From contig JBBRYN010000077.1 of NCBI GenBank assembly GCA_038237645.1, positions 1-14,617 of the forward strand: a DNA stretch of 14,617 nucleotides, read 5' to 3'. Positions within the stretch are counted from its first letter, which is position 1; each line of letters begins with the position of its first letter. The DNA comes from QHCA01 sp038237645 (GTDB lineage: Bacteria > Actinomycetota > Actinomycetes > Mycobacteriales > QHCA01). A model generated the notes under the pieces. The model ran no database searches and was not told where the DNA came from. It was given only the letters and a program-made list of their open reading frames with translations. Position numbers and translations under genes: made by a program. Below are positions 1 through 6,501 of this stretch, piece after piece.

Positions 1-1
1 C

Positions 2-640
2 GGCCAGTTGCTGGAGCACGCGCCGTACTGCGAGCGCGACCTGCGCGGCCCGGCCGAGCCGCTGCAGGTCGAGGGCACCGACGTCGAGGTGCTGGTGCGG
101 CACCGGGCGGGCATGACCTGCTACACGTACTCCTCGCACCCCTTCGACGTCGTCGGCTGGGACGGCTGCCTCTACCCGTACGTGTTCAACATCGGCGACT
201 TCGAGCCGATCACCGGCCGGCTGCACCAGCCGCCGCCGGTGCACCAGACCTTCGAGGGGCCGAACTTCGTGGTCTGCTCCTTCGTCCCGCGCAAGTTCGA
301 CTACCACCCGCTGTCGGTCCCGGCGCCCTACAACCACGCCAACGTCGACTCCGACGAGGTGCTGTTCTACGTCGGCGGTGACTTCATGAGCCGCAAGGGC
401 GCCGGCATCGAGCTCGGCTCCATCTCACTGCACCCCGCCGGCTTCACCCACGGCCCGCAGCCCGGATCGGTCGAGGCCTCGATCGGCAGGGGGGCGACCG
501 ACGAGCTGGCAGTCATGATCGACACGTTCCGGCCGCTCGCCCTCGGCCCGGCGGCGCTGGGCTGCGAGGACACCGGGTACGCCTGGACCTGGGCACGCCG
601 GTCGGAGCGGCACGACGGCGGGCCGGAGTCGATCGCGTAA
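2..640 (+). CDS. hmgA: Homogentisate 1,2-dioxygenase, C-terminal part (5' end outside window)
   Basis: This is the iron-dependent ring-cleaving enzyme of tyrosine/phenylalanine breakdown, which converts homogentisate to maleylacetoacetate in the cytoplasm. The reading frame is open to the left edge, so the gene starts upstream; about 212 residues of a usual 400 or so are present. Recognisable family blocks are HQTFEGPNFVVCSFVPRKFD, then PYNHANVDSDEVLFYVGGDF, then SLHPAGFTHGPQPG. By comparison with the human enzyme, the His of PYNH, the Glu of SDEV and the His of THGPQ are the expected Fe(II) ligands, and all are present. The TTG at position 8 is inside the protein and is not a start. The gene ends with TAA and converges on ispDF, with a hairpin between them. 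The rest of the homogentisate pathway is not in view. Confidence 0.92.
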   Translation, partial: GQLLEHAPYCERDLRGPAEPLQVEGTDVEVLVRHRAGMTCYTYSSHPFDVVGWDGCLYPYVFNIGDFEPITGRLHQPPPVHQTFEGPNFVVCSFVPRKFDYHPLSVPAPYNHANVDSDEVLFYVGGDFMSRKGAGIELGSISLHPAGFTHGPQPGSVEASIGRGATDELAVMIDTFRPLALGPAALGCEDTGYAWTWARRSERHDGGPESIA

Positions 641-678
641 TGGTCATCAGGCGCGCCAGGACGCGGTCGCGAGCAAGG

Positions 679-724
679 TCCAGGCCTCGATGGTGTCGCT
701 GCGACCACCCTCACGGGGCCTGGA
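679..724. terminator. Hairpin between convergent hmgA and ispDF, possible bidirectional terminator
   Basis: TCCAGGCC (679-686) is perfectly complementary to GGCCTGGA (717-724). The 30-nt loop can pair further: GGTG with CACC and TCG with CGA around a CTG triloop, with one bulged C. The hairpin lies in the 144-nt spacer between two convergent stop codons. No clear T-run follows on either strand, which is common for actinobacterial terminators but lowers certainty. The rest of the spacer (641-784) shows no gene I can support. Confidence 0.45.
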
Positions 725-784
725 TCATGTCGCCGGCCGGGCAGCATCAACCCGTCTGCACCCATCAGCGGCTCACCCGTTTCC

Positions 785-2059
785 CTATCGGGCCAGCCTA
801 ACCGCCGGACCCTCGCTGCGTACGACCAACGCGGTCGCCACCGCCGCGACTCCCTGCCCGCGGCCGGTCAGCCCCAGGCCGTCGGTGGTGGTCGCCGAGA
901 GGCTGACCGCCGCGCCACCCAGGGCGGCCGAGAGTGCGTCCTGCGCCGTCGCGCGGCGGGTCCCGATCCGGGGAGCGTTGCCGATGACCTGCGCCGCGAC
1001 GTTGCCGATGTTGAAGCCGGCGGTGGCCAGCAGCCGTGCCGTCTCGGCCAGCAGGTCGGCCCCCGCCGCGTCAGCCCACCGGGGGTCGCCGGTGCCGAAC
1101 TGCGACCCGAGATCCCCGAGGCCGGCCGCCGACAGCAGCGCGTCGCAGATGGCGTGCGCCACCACGTCGCCGTCGGAATGCCCGGACAGGCCCGGCACGC
1201 CTTCCCAGTGCAATCCGGCCAGCCAGCAGGCCCGCGCCGGGTCGACCGCGTGCACGTCCGTGCCGATGCCGACCCGTGGCTGGGTGGGTGTCCCGCCCGG
1301 CACTGCCACCAGCAGCGCCTCGGCCCGCCGCAGGTCATCGGGCCGGGTCACCTTGAAGGCAGCGTCGGCACCCGGCACCGTCCAGACCGGCAGCCCGAGT
1401 CGCTCGACCAAACCCGCGTCGTCGGTGACCGCGGCACCATCGGCGACGGGCTGGGCATGGGCCGCCTCCAGCACGCTCCGGCGGAAGCCCTGCGGCGTCT
1501 GGATCGCGTACAGGCCCGTCCGCGGCAACGTCTCGGCCACCCGGCCGTCGGCCGTCACGCGCTTGATGGTGTCGGCGACCGGAAGGACCGGCACGACGGC
1601 ATCGTGGCCGGCCCGCACCGCTTGCACGACGGCCTCGGTCACCGACGGCGGGACGAAGGGGCGTGCGGCATCGTGCACCAGCACGACGTCGTAGCCGGCC
1701 GGGAGCGCGGTCAGGGCGCGGCGGACCGAGTCGGAACGGGTCGCCCCGCCGGCCACCACCGTCACCCCTGCGTCGAGCAGAGCACGGACCGCGTCGAAGT
1801 CGGCCGGTGGCGCGGCCACCACCACCAGGCCCACGGACGGTGCGGCGGTCAGCGAGCGAACTGCATGGATCAGCATGGCGACACCGGCGATAGGCCGCAG
1901 GGCCTTGGCGTAGGCCGGGCCGACAACCGGGCCGTCGACAGGGCCGTCGACAGGGCCAAGGCGCTCGCCACGCCCCGCAGCCGGCACCAACACTGCCACC
2001 CGGCCGGAAGCTGCATCGGAAGCTGCATCGAAAGCCTCGCCGGGATCCGGGTGGGCCAC
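785..2059 (-). CDS. ispDF: Bifunctional IspD-IspF: MEP cytidylyltransferase / MEcPP synthase
   Basis: This single protein carries two steps of the non-mevalonate isoprenoid pathway. The N-terminal IspD part (about residues 20-250) couples CTP to MEP. The C-terminal IspF part (about 262-413) cyclises CDP-ME 2-phosphate to MEcPP. IspD shows the nucleotide loop PAAGRGERLG, VHDAARPF and QTPQGF. IspF shows GTDVH (Asp268, His270), GHSDGDVVAHA (His302) and ATTTDGLGLTGRGQG. Length is 424 aa. The start is GTG at 2059, with GGAG about 10 nt upstream. It follows carD by 44 nt, so co-transcription is likely. Two oddities stand out. The stretch between GERLG and the AKAL lysine is lengthened by GPVD-type repeats, and residue 402 is Gln where IspF normally has the metal-coordinating Glu of GRGEG. 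Fusion is a known IspD/IspF arrangement but many actinobacteria keep them separate. Assignment is firm; activity of the IspF half is the open point. Confidence 0.93.
   Translation of the reverse strand: MAHPDPGEAFDAASDAASGRVAVLVPAAGRGERLGPVDGPVDGPVVGPAYAKALRPIAGVAMLIHAVRSLTAAPSVGLVVVAAPPADFDAVRALLDAGVTVVAGGATRSDSVRRALTALPAGYDVVLVHDAARPFVPPSVTEAVVQAVRAGHDAVVPVLPVADTIKRVTADGRVAETLPRTGLYAIQTPQGFRRSVLEAAHAQPVADGAAVTDDAGLVERLGLPVWTVPGADAAFKVTRPDDLRRAEALLVAVPGGTPTQPRVGIGTDVHAVDPARACWLAGLHWEGVPGLSGHSDGDVVAHAICDALLSAAGLGDLGSQFGTGDPRWADAAGADLLAETARLLATAGFNIGNVAAQVIGNAPRIGTRRATAQDALSAALGGAAVSLSATTTDGLGLTGRGQGVAAVATALVVRSEGPAVRLAR
1917..1952. repeat. 12-bp tandem repeat inside the IspD nucleotide-binding loop
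   Basis: GGGCCGTCGACA occurs twice exactly (1929-1940 and 1941-1952). A diverged unit precedes it (1917-1928, GGGCCGACAACC) and a partial GGGCCA follows at 1953. The repeats are in frame and on the coding (-) strand give the peptide GPVDGPVDGPVVGP. They lie just after the AAGxGxRxG motif, where IspD normally goes straight to the conserved lysine region. Confidence 0.85.
2005..2028. repeat. 12-bp tandem repeat at the IspDF N-terminus
   Basis: CGGAAGCTGCAT is present twice in tandem (2005-2016, 2017-2028), and a diverged third unit starts at 2029. It encodes Asp-Ala-Ala-Ser twice, just before the first IspD beta strand (GRVAVLVPAAG). This segment is probably a flexible tail outside the catalytic fold. 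Confidence 0.85.
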
Positions 2060-2103
2060 GCTAGCCGGGCTCCATGGCTTGCGACAGTCGGCCTGAGGAA
2101 GCG

Positions 2104-2586
2104 CTAGGAGGCAAGAACCTCGTCGAGCAGCACCTCGGCCTTGTCCTCGTTGGTGCCCTCTGCCAAGGCGAGCTCGCTGACCAGGATCTGTCGTGCCTTG
2201 GACAGCATGCGCTTCTCACCGGCGGACAGACCGCGCTCGCGGTCGCGACGCCAGAGGTCACGCACGACCTCCGCGACCTTGTTGACGTCGCCGGAGGCGA
2301 GCTTCTCCAGATTGGCCTTGTAGCGCCGGGACCAGTTGGTCGGCTCCTCGGTGTGCGGCGCACGCAGCACCTCGAACACCTTGTCGAGACCCTCCTGGCC
2401 GACGACGTCGCGTACCCCCACGATCTCGGCGTTGTCGGCCGGCACCCGGACAGTCAGGTCACCTTGGGCGACCTTGAGGACGAGGTAGATCCGCTCCTCG
2501 CCCTTGATGATTCGAGTCTCCATAGCTTCGATGAGTGCGGCCCCGTGGTGCGGGTAGACAACGGTCTCGCCGACGGTGAAGGTCAT
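2104..2586 (-). CDS. carD: CarD-family RNA polymerase-binding transcription regulator
   Basis: CarD binds the RNA polymerase beta subunit and stabilises the open complex at promoters, notably of rRNA genes, and is essential in mycobacteria. The 160-aa protein begins MTFTVGETVVYPHHGAA (RNAP-interaction domain, about residues 1-55). It continues with VGVRDVVGQEGLDKVFEVL and a helical DNA-binding domain. TNWSRRYKANLEKLASGDV contains Trp85, the residue that wedges into the promoter minor groove in the mycobacterial protein. Most of the protein is close to what I recall of M. tuberculosis CarD. I chose the ATG at 2586 over an in-frame upstream start at 2658, because CarD proteins start at MxF and an AAAGGGG ribosome site lies about 10 nt before this ATG. 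ispDF follows downstream in the same direction. Confidence 0.96.
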   Translation of the reverse strand: MTFTVGETVVYPHHGAALIEAMETRIIKGEERIYLVLKVAQGDLTVRVPADNAEIVGVRDVVGQEGLDKVFEVLRAPHTEEPTNWSRRYKANLEKLASGDVNKVAEVVRDLWRRDRERGLSAGEKRMLSKARQILVSELALAEGTNEDKAEVLLDEVLAS

Positions 2587-2613
2587 GTGCCAGAAGCCCC
2601 TTTCGCTGTATCC

Positions 2614-2636
2614 AGGGTAACACGGAACGATTACCC
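2614..2636 (-). promoter_or_regulatory. carD promoter -10 with overlapping inverted-repeat operator candidate
   Basis: On the - strand TGT-TACCCT (hexamer at 2614-2619) is an extended -10 element lying about 28 nt before the carD ATG, leaving room for a short leader with a ribosome site. The + strand reads GGGTAA (2615-2620), 10 nt, TTACCC (2631-2636), a perfect 6-bp inverted repeat whose one arm overlaps the -10. A protein bound here would block the promoter. No good -35 was seen. The regulator is unknown. Confidence 0.5.
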
Positions 2637-2769
2637 TCAGTCCGGACTCGTGTCGCAAATGCGCAGGTCAGAACGCGTCAACCGGGTGACCCCGGGGTTG
2701 ACAACCACGGTTGGATCTGCTGCGGCGGTGGCTCTGGCGAATCCGGCCATACAGGAGAACACTGACACC

Positions 2770-3474
2770 GTGGCGTCGCGGCTTCCTGATGACGAGCCCT
2801 CCGGCCTCCCACCTGAGTGGGGGGGATTCGTGGTGCCCGACGACATCTCCGAGCTCGACACCGAGATAGAGAAGCTGCGGCGCGAGTTGGCGACCCCACG
2901 CCGGCCCCGCCTGCAGCGACTGTTCGAGACCCGGCGCTTCCAGCGGTACGGCCTGTCCGGGCCGCTCGTGGTGGTCGTCCTCCTCGTCGTGCTGTTGTTC
3001 GCCAGCCTGGTGTTCCTTTTGGTGCCCGTGCCACCGCGCTCCCCCGAGCCCCAGCCGCTGGCCCGCCCCGCGCTCGCCCCGGGCTCGGTCGGCGCGCTGC
3101 TGCCCGACCTGGCCTTGCCGGTCGGCGACAACGGCTCGCTGCGGTTGCGCACGCTGCGACCGGCCGTCGTGGTGCTGCTGCCCGCCGATTGCGGGTGCGC
3201 CTGGCTCGTCGACTACGTCATCGCCAGCACCAGTGCCTCCCGGCTGCCCGTGCTGCTCGTGGGAGACCAGGCCGACCCCCGGCTGCCGAGCACGGCGCCC
3301 GTCCAGCGGATGCACGCCGCCACCGACGACGGCGGCCGCCTCGCCGCCGGCTTCCGCGCCGGGCCGGGCCCGACCGTCCTTTTCGTACGCGCAGACGGCA
3401 CGGTGACCCGCGTCATTCGCAACGCGCAGCCCGGTGCCGACATCCGTCAGGACGTCGACGCCCTCGCCGGCTGA
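2770..3474 (+). CDS. Membrane-anchored redoxin-like protein with Cys-Gly-Cys motif
   Basis: This is a 234-aa protein of unknown exact role. Residues 1-60 are hydrophilic and probably cytoplasmic, including a charged, possibly helical stretch ISELDTEIEKLRREL. One strongly hydrophobic segment (about 64-86) should be a membrane anchor. A Pro-rich linker follows, and then an extracytoplasmic domain of about 130 residues. That domain has the start pattern of thioredoxin/redoxin folds: GALLPDLALPVGDNGSLRL, then VVVLLPADCGCAWLVDYV, and later GPTVLFVRADGTVTRV. The cysteines are at 141 and 143 (CGC), where redoxins usually have CxxC. The GTG start at 2770 is chosen because the frame upstream runs antisense through carD; AGGAG lies about 12 nt before it, which is somewhat distant. 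It is divergent from carD and overlaps the end of the polyketide synthase gene by 28 nt tail to tail. A disulfide-handling role is inference only. Confidence 0.75.
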   Translation: MASRLPDDEPSGLPPEWGGFVVPDDISELDTEIEKLRRELATPRRPRLQRLFETRRFQRYGLSGPLVVVVLLVVLLFASLVFLLVPVPPRSPEPQPLARPALAPGSVGALLPDLALPVGDNGSLRLRTLRPAVVVLLPADCGCAWLVDYVIASTSASRLPVLLVGDQADPRLPSTAPVQRMHAATDDGGRLAAGFRAGPGPTVLFVRADGTVTRVIRNAQPGADIRQDVDALAG

Positions 3475-4556
3475 TCTGCCGCGGAGCCGGACGTCGCCCG
3501 CAGCAGCGCGGCGTACAACGTCAGGCCGGGCCCGAAGGCCATCGCGACCAGGTAGGCCCCCGGTCTCGGCGCCCGCGTCCGGCGCAGCTCGTCGAGCACC
3601 AGCAGGACAGTGGCCGAGGAGCAGTTGCCGTGCCGGCGCAGCGTCTCGCGTGATCCGTCCAGGGCGCCCGCAGGCAGCGCAAGCTGGTCTTCCACCACGT
3701 CGAGGATGCGCGGCCCACCCGGGTGCACGGCCCAGCCGTCGACGTCGGCCGGGCGCAGCGAGTGCCGGGCGAGCAGGGCCTCGATCACCGATAGCACGTG
3801 CTCGGCCAGCACGTCCGGCACCCGCGGGGACAGCCCCATTCGGAAGCCCAGATCAGTGACGTCCCAAGTCATGTGATCGGCCTTGCTCGAATCCGTCCGC
3901 GCAACGACGTCGACAAGCTCCAAGCCGACGAGCTCCGGGCCGGCGACCACGCCGGGCTGCACGACGACCGCGGCCGCGGCGTCGCTGAACAACGCATGCG
4001 CGACAACCTGGTCCAGCTCGTCGGTCGGTGGTTGCAGGTGCAGGCTGGTCAGCTCCAGGCAGAGCAGCACGGCCGGCCGGCCACGGGCCGCGACGAAGTC
4101 GCCGACGGCACCCAGGCCGGGGATGGCGGCATAGCAACCCATGTGGCCGACCATCAGCCGCTGGACGTCATCGCCCATCCCCAGGTCGCGGGCCAGCATG
4201 ATGTCGATGCCCGGCGTCGTGTATCCGGTGCACGACGCCACCGCGAACAGCCCCACCGACGAGGGATCGAGGCCCGCACGGTCGAGGGCGGCACCCACGG
4301 CCTCCTTCCCCAAGGGCATGGCCTCCGCGGCATAGCGGTCCATCCGCGCGCCGGTGCTCCAGCCGGAGATGTCCTCGTCGAGCGGATTGACCGCCCCGTG
4401 CCGCCGATCGACACCGGCCGAGGAGAAGATCCGCTGGGCCAGCCGGTTATCTGCGTAGTGCCGGCTGAAGAAGCCGGCCCAGAGCTGGTCCTGCTCGCGG
4501 GTCGCGGGATACGCCTGAGCGGCACCGGTCAGCACCGCGGGCACCACGCTCCTCAC
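3447..4556 (-). CDS. Type III polyketide synthase (chalcone synthase superfamily)
   Basis: This is a homodimeric thiolase-fold enzyme that extends an acyl-CoA starter with malonyl-CoA units on one active-site Cys and cyclises the chain, typically to resorcinols, pyrones or naphthalenes. In this 369-aa protein the catalytic triad is visible: Cys141 (GHMGCYAAIPGL), His278 (WAVHPGGPRI) and Asn311 (HGNCSSAT). The family GFGPG-type loop (AFGPGLTLYAALLR) lies near the C-terminus, followed by a loose tail. I place the start at the GTG at 4556, which overlaps the TGA of the flavoprotein gene (4-nt overlap); a TTG at 4559 one codon upstream and GTGs just downstream are alternatives. It is the last gene of a three-gene operon with a flavoprotein and a methyltransferase. 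Its 3' end overlaps the convergent redoxin-like gene. Starter unit and product cannot be read from the sequence. Confidence 0.9.
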   Translation of the reverse strand: MRSVVPAVLTGAAQAYPATREQDQLWAGFFSRHYADNRLAQRIFSSAGVDRRHGAVNPLDEDISGWSTGARMDRYAAEAMPLGKEAVGAALDRAGLDPSSVGLFAVASCTGYTTPGIDIMLARDLGMGDDVQRLMVGHMGCYAAIPGLGAVGDFVAARGRPAVLLCLELTSLHLQPPTDELDQVVAHALFSDAAAAVVVQPGVVAGPELVGLELVDVVARTDSSKADHMTWDVTDLGFRMGLSPRVPDVLAEHVLSVIEALLARHSLRPADVDGWAVHPGGPRILDVVEDQLALPAGALDGSRETLRRHGNCSSATVLLVLDELRRTRAPRPGAYLVAMAFGPGLTLYAALLRATSGSAADQPARASTS

Positions 4557-5758
4557 CAACGCGGCACCTCGGCGTCGTTCTCGGGGTCACCGCCCATTGC
4601 TGCCACACCGAGCCAGTCGGCACACACGTCGCTGGTGGCCGGCTGCAGCGAGCCGCACCGGGCGTCGCGGAAGATCCGCTCGAGCGGATGACCGCGCCGG
4701 CTCGCCGACGTGCCGGCCGCCTCCAGCATGGAAGCGGCCACATCCATCGCGGTCTCGCCGGCCAGCAACTTGGCCCGCCACACCCAGCGGTTGGTCTCCG
4801 GCTGACCGGGCCCCTCGTCGATCCGCCGGGCGGCCTCCAGGACGGCCAGTCGGGCGGCGGCCACAGCGGCCTCCGCCCGGCCGATCCTGGCCCGCACCAG
4901 CGGCAGCCGGCCGAAGCGGCGCTGGTCGACGTGCGCGACGGCGGCGTCCACAGCGGACTGGGCCACCCCGACATACACGGCGGCGTAGGACGCGACCAGC
5001 CACTGTGGCATCACCTGGGCGAGCAGCAGGGTGAGCCCCTCCAGGCCGCCGAGCAGGGCATCCGGCGGGGCCACCAGGTCGAGGTGGATGTCCTGGCTGC
5101 CGGTGGCCCGCATGCCGAGGGAGTCCCAGGTCTGCTCGACGCTGATGCCGTCACCGGCCGCGATCAGGAAGTGCGACACCCCCGGCGGCTGCGAGCCGGC
5201 CCGCTTCGCCGCCACCAGGTAGGCGTCAGCGAAGCCGGCACCGGAGACGAAGGTCTTGGCACCGGCGATCCGGAACCCGCCGCCGTCCACCGGCTCGTAC
5301 GTGGTCGTGAGGGCCGACAACCGTGACCCTGCACCGCGCTCGCTCATCGCGACCGCGTACAGCGCGCCGCCGGCCGCGGCGGCGAGCACCCGGTCGCGCA
5401 TCGCGAAATAGGTCTCCGGCACCCCGAGCGCCCGGGCCACGTCGTCCGGGGTCTGGGCCAGCGCACCGGTCACCGAGGCGTGCATGTTGAACACCAGCGC
5501 AGTGGCGCCGTTGCCGGCCGCCAGCCGCATCGCGACCCGCGCGTAGTCGGCGAAGCCCGCCCCCGGACCGCCGAGCCGCTCGGGGACCATCAGCCCCAAC
5601 AGGCCGGCCGCGCGCAACGCGGCGAAGTCGACCTCGGGAAACACCCCGGCCCGGTCGTGCGCGGCGGCCCGGTCGGCCAGACCCGGCACCAGCGCGTCTG
5701 CCGCGGCCAATGCCGCAGCCGGATCGGCCAGCCGCGCCGCTGCGGTGGTCTGCGTCAC
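4553..5758 (-). CDS. Acyl-CoA-dehydrogenase-like flavoprotein of the polyketide operon
   Basis: This 401-aa FAD protein has the acyl-CoA dehydrogenase fold. The N-terminal helical domain contains GLLGLMVPERLGGPGAGFADY. The middle beta domain has YAVAMSERGAGS, then GFRIAGAKTFVSGAGFADAYLVAAK, then WDSLGMRATGSQDIHLD. The C-terminal helical bundle ends in RGHPLERIFRDARCGSLQP. Where ordinary members carry the catalytic Glu (YEGTSQ in MCAD), this protein reads QPATSD, so a classical alpha,beta-dehydrogenation base is not evident. Relatives with this pattern include flavin-dependent oxygenase-type members. The GTG start at 5758 overlaps the methyltransferase TGA by 4 nt, with AAGGAGG about 10 nt upstream. 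It is translationally coupled on both sides. A role in oxidising or desaturating the polyketide or its starter is inferred from context. Confidence 0.85.
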   Translation of the reverse strand: MTQTTAAARLADPAAALAAADALVPGLADRAAAHDRAGVFPEVDFAALRAAGLLGLMVPERLGGPGAGFADYARVAMRLAAGNGATALVFNMHASVTGALAQTPDDVARALGVPETYFAMRDRVLAAAAGGALYAVAMSERGAGSRLSALTTTYEPVDGGGFRIAGAKTFVSGAGFADAYLVAAKRAGSQPPGVSHFLIAAGDGISVEQTWDSLGMRATGSQDIHLDLVAPPDALLGGLEGLTLLLAQVMPQWLVASYAAVYVGVAQSAVDAAVAHVDQRRFGRLPLVRARIGRAEAAVAAARLAVLEAARRIDEGPGQPETNRWVWRAKLLAGETAMDVAASMLEAAGTSASRRGHPLERIFRDARCGSLQPATSDVCADWLGVAAMGGDPENDAEVPRW

Positions 5759-6474
5759 TCCGGCGCGCCCTCCTTGGTCCCGTGTCCCTGAAACAGTACG
5801 GACGTCGACCACGTCGGCACCATGCGGACCGAGCCGCGCAGGCGCAGCAGCCACAGCAGCATCCCCACCACCGATGGGCGCAGTCCGGTGAGCTGCACTG
5901 GCACGCCGTGCCCGGCGCACAGGCGGCGGAGCTCGTCCCGGTCGACGAGCAGCGCCGGATCGTGGATGCCCTTGGGTGCACCGCCCGGAATCGCCTCGGC
6001 AATGCGTACCGCGATCACCCGCGCCACCCGGGTGCCGGCGATCGTGTCGAGGACCAGCGTGCCGCCGGGGCGCAGCACCCGGCACGCCTCCGCGACGGCG
6101 GTGGGCAGATCCGTGACGTGCTCGAGGATTTCGCCGGCCGCCACGACATCGGCGACCGCATCCGGCAACGGCAGCCGCAGCACGTCGGCCCGGGCGACCA
6201 GCACGCCGTGGTCACGCGCCTGCGGCAATGCCGTCGGTGAGAGGTCGAAGCCGACGTGCCGGTAGCCCAGGGCGGCGGCGTGCTCGGCGAACAGTCCCGC
6301 CCCGCAGCCCAGGTCGACAAGGAGCGCGCTCGGCCGGGTGGCAGGGGGGACGAGGCGGGTGCGGGCGGTGGCGATCCAGCGCAGCATGGCGAACCGCCCG
6401 CGCGGCGGCCACCATTGGTCGGCGAGGTCGTCGTACTGCCGCACGTCGTTGCGCGGTCTGCTCAGCGCCTGCAC
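5755..6474 (-). CDS. UbiG-like SAM-dependent methyltransferase
   Basis: This is a class I methyltransferase of about 239 aa, similar to the UbiG type that O-methylates polyprenylated phenols. It has the opening RNDVRQYDDLADQWW typical of UbiG relatives. Motif I, LLVDLGCGAGLFAEHAA (about 51-67), binds SAM. Later come VGFDLSP, DVVAAGEILEHVTDLP and CRVLRPGGTLVLDT. A C-terminal hydrophobic stretch, VVGMLLWLLRLRGSVRMVP, may contact membrane or a lipid substrate. The open frame runs far upstream antisense to the prenyltransferase; GTG 6474 is the best start because it lies beyond the divergent gene and keeps the family opening. GTG 6444 is the alternative, and neither has a convincing ribosome site. 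It is first in an operon with the flavoprotein and the polyketide synthase. Likely job: methylating a phenolic OH of the polyketide product (inference). Confidence 0.87.
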   Translation of the reverse strand: MQALSRPRNDVRQYDDLADQWWPPRGRFAMLRWIATARTRLVPPATRPSALLVDLGCGAGLFAEHAAALGYRHVGFDLSPTALPQARDHGVLVARADVLRLPLPDAVADVVAAGEILEHVTDLPTAVAEACRVLRPGGTLVLDTIAGTRVARVIAVRIAEAIPGGAPKGIHDPALLVDRDELRRLCAGHGVPVQLTGLRPSVVGMLLWLLRLRGSVRMVPTWSTSVLFQGHGTKEGAPE

Positions 6475-6501
6475 GCGGTCCAGACTGGCACACTGCGCGG
6501 C
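6475..6501. promoter_or_regulatory. 27-nt divergent promoter region with back-to-back -10-like hexamers
   Basis: The gap between the methyltransferase GTG (-) and the prenyltransferase ATG (+) is only 27 nt. On the - strand CAGTCT (6482-6487) sits exactly 7 nt before the GTG. On the + strand CACACT (6489-6494) sits exactly 7 nt before the ATG. Each has the A2 and T6 of a -10 box, and one base separates them. Neither gene has a visible Shine-Dalgarno site, so leaderless divergent transcripts are the simplest reading. Any -35 elements would lie in the opposite gene. Confidence 0.45.

Noticed and set aside
647..724. Short - strand peptide GGRSDTIEAWTLLATASWRA ending at a TGA, looking like a protein C-terminus
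   Set aside because: The frame is only about 25 codons between stops, has no start, and coincides with the hairpin. A decayed gene is possible but not supportable.
690..2107. Long + strand open frames opposite ispDF
   Set aside because: They are antisense to a clear IspD-IspF fusion and have Arg/Pro/Ser-rich, family-less translations typical of high-GC shadows.
2587..2658. Upstream extension of carD
   Set aside because: Homologues start at the MTFxVG position, the extension covers the promoter and operator, and a ribosome site precedes the internal ATG.
2698..2703. TTGACA as a -35 box for the redoxin-like gene
   Set aside because: No TAnnnT hexamer lies at 16-19 nt downstream.
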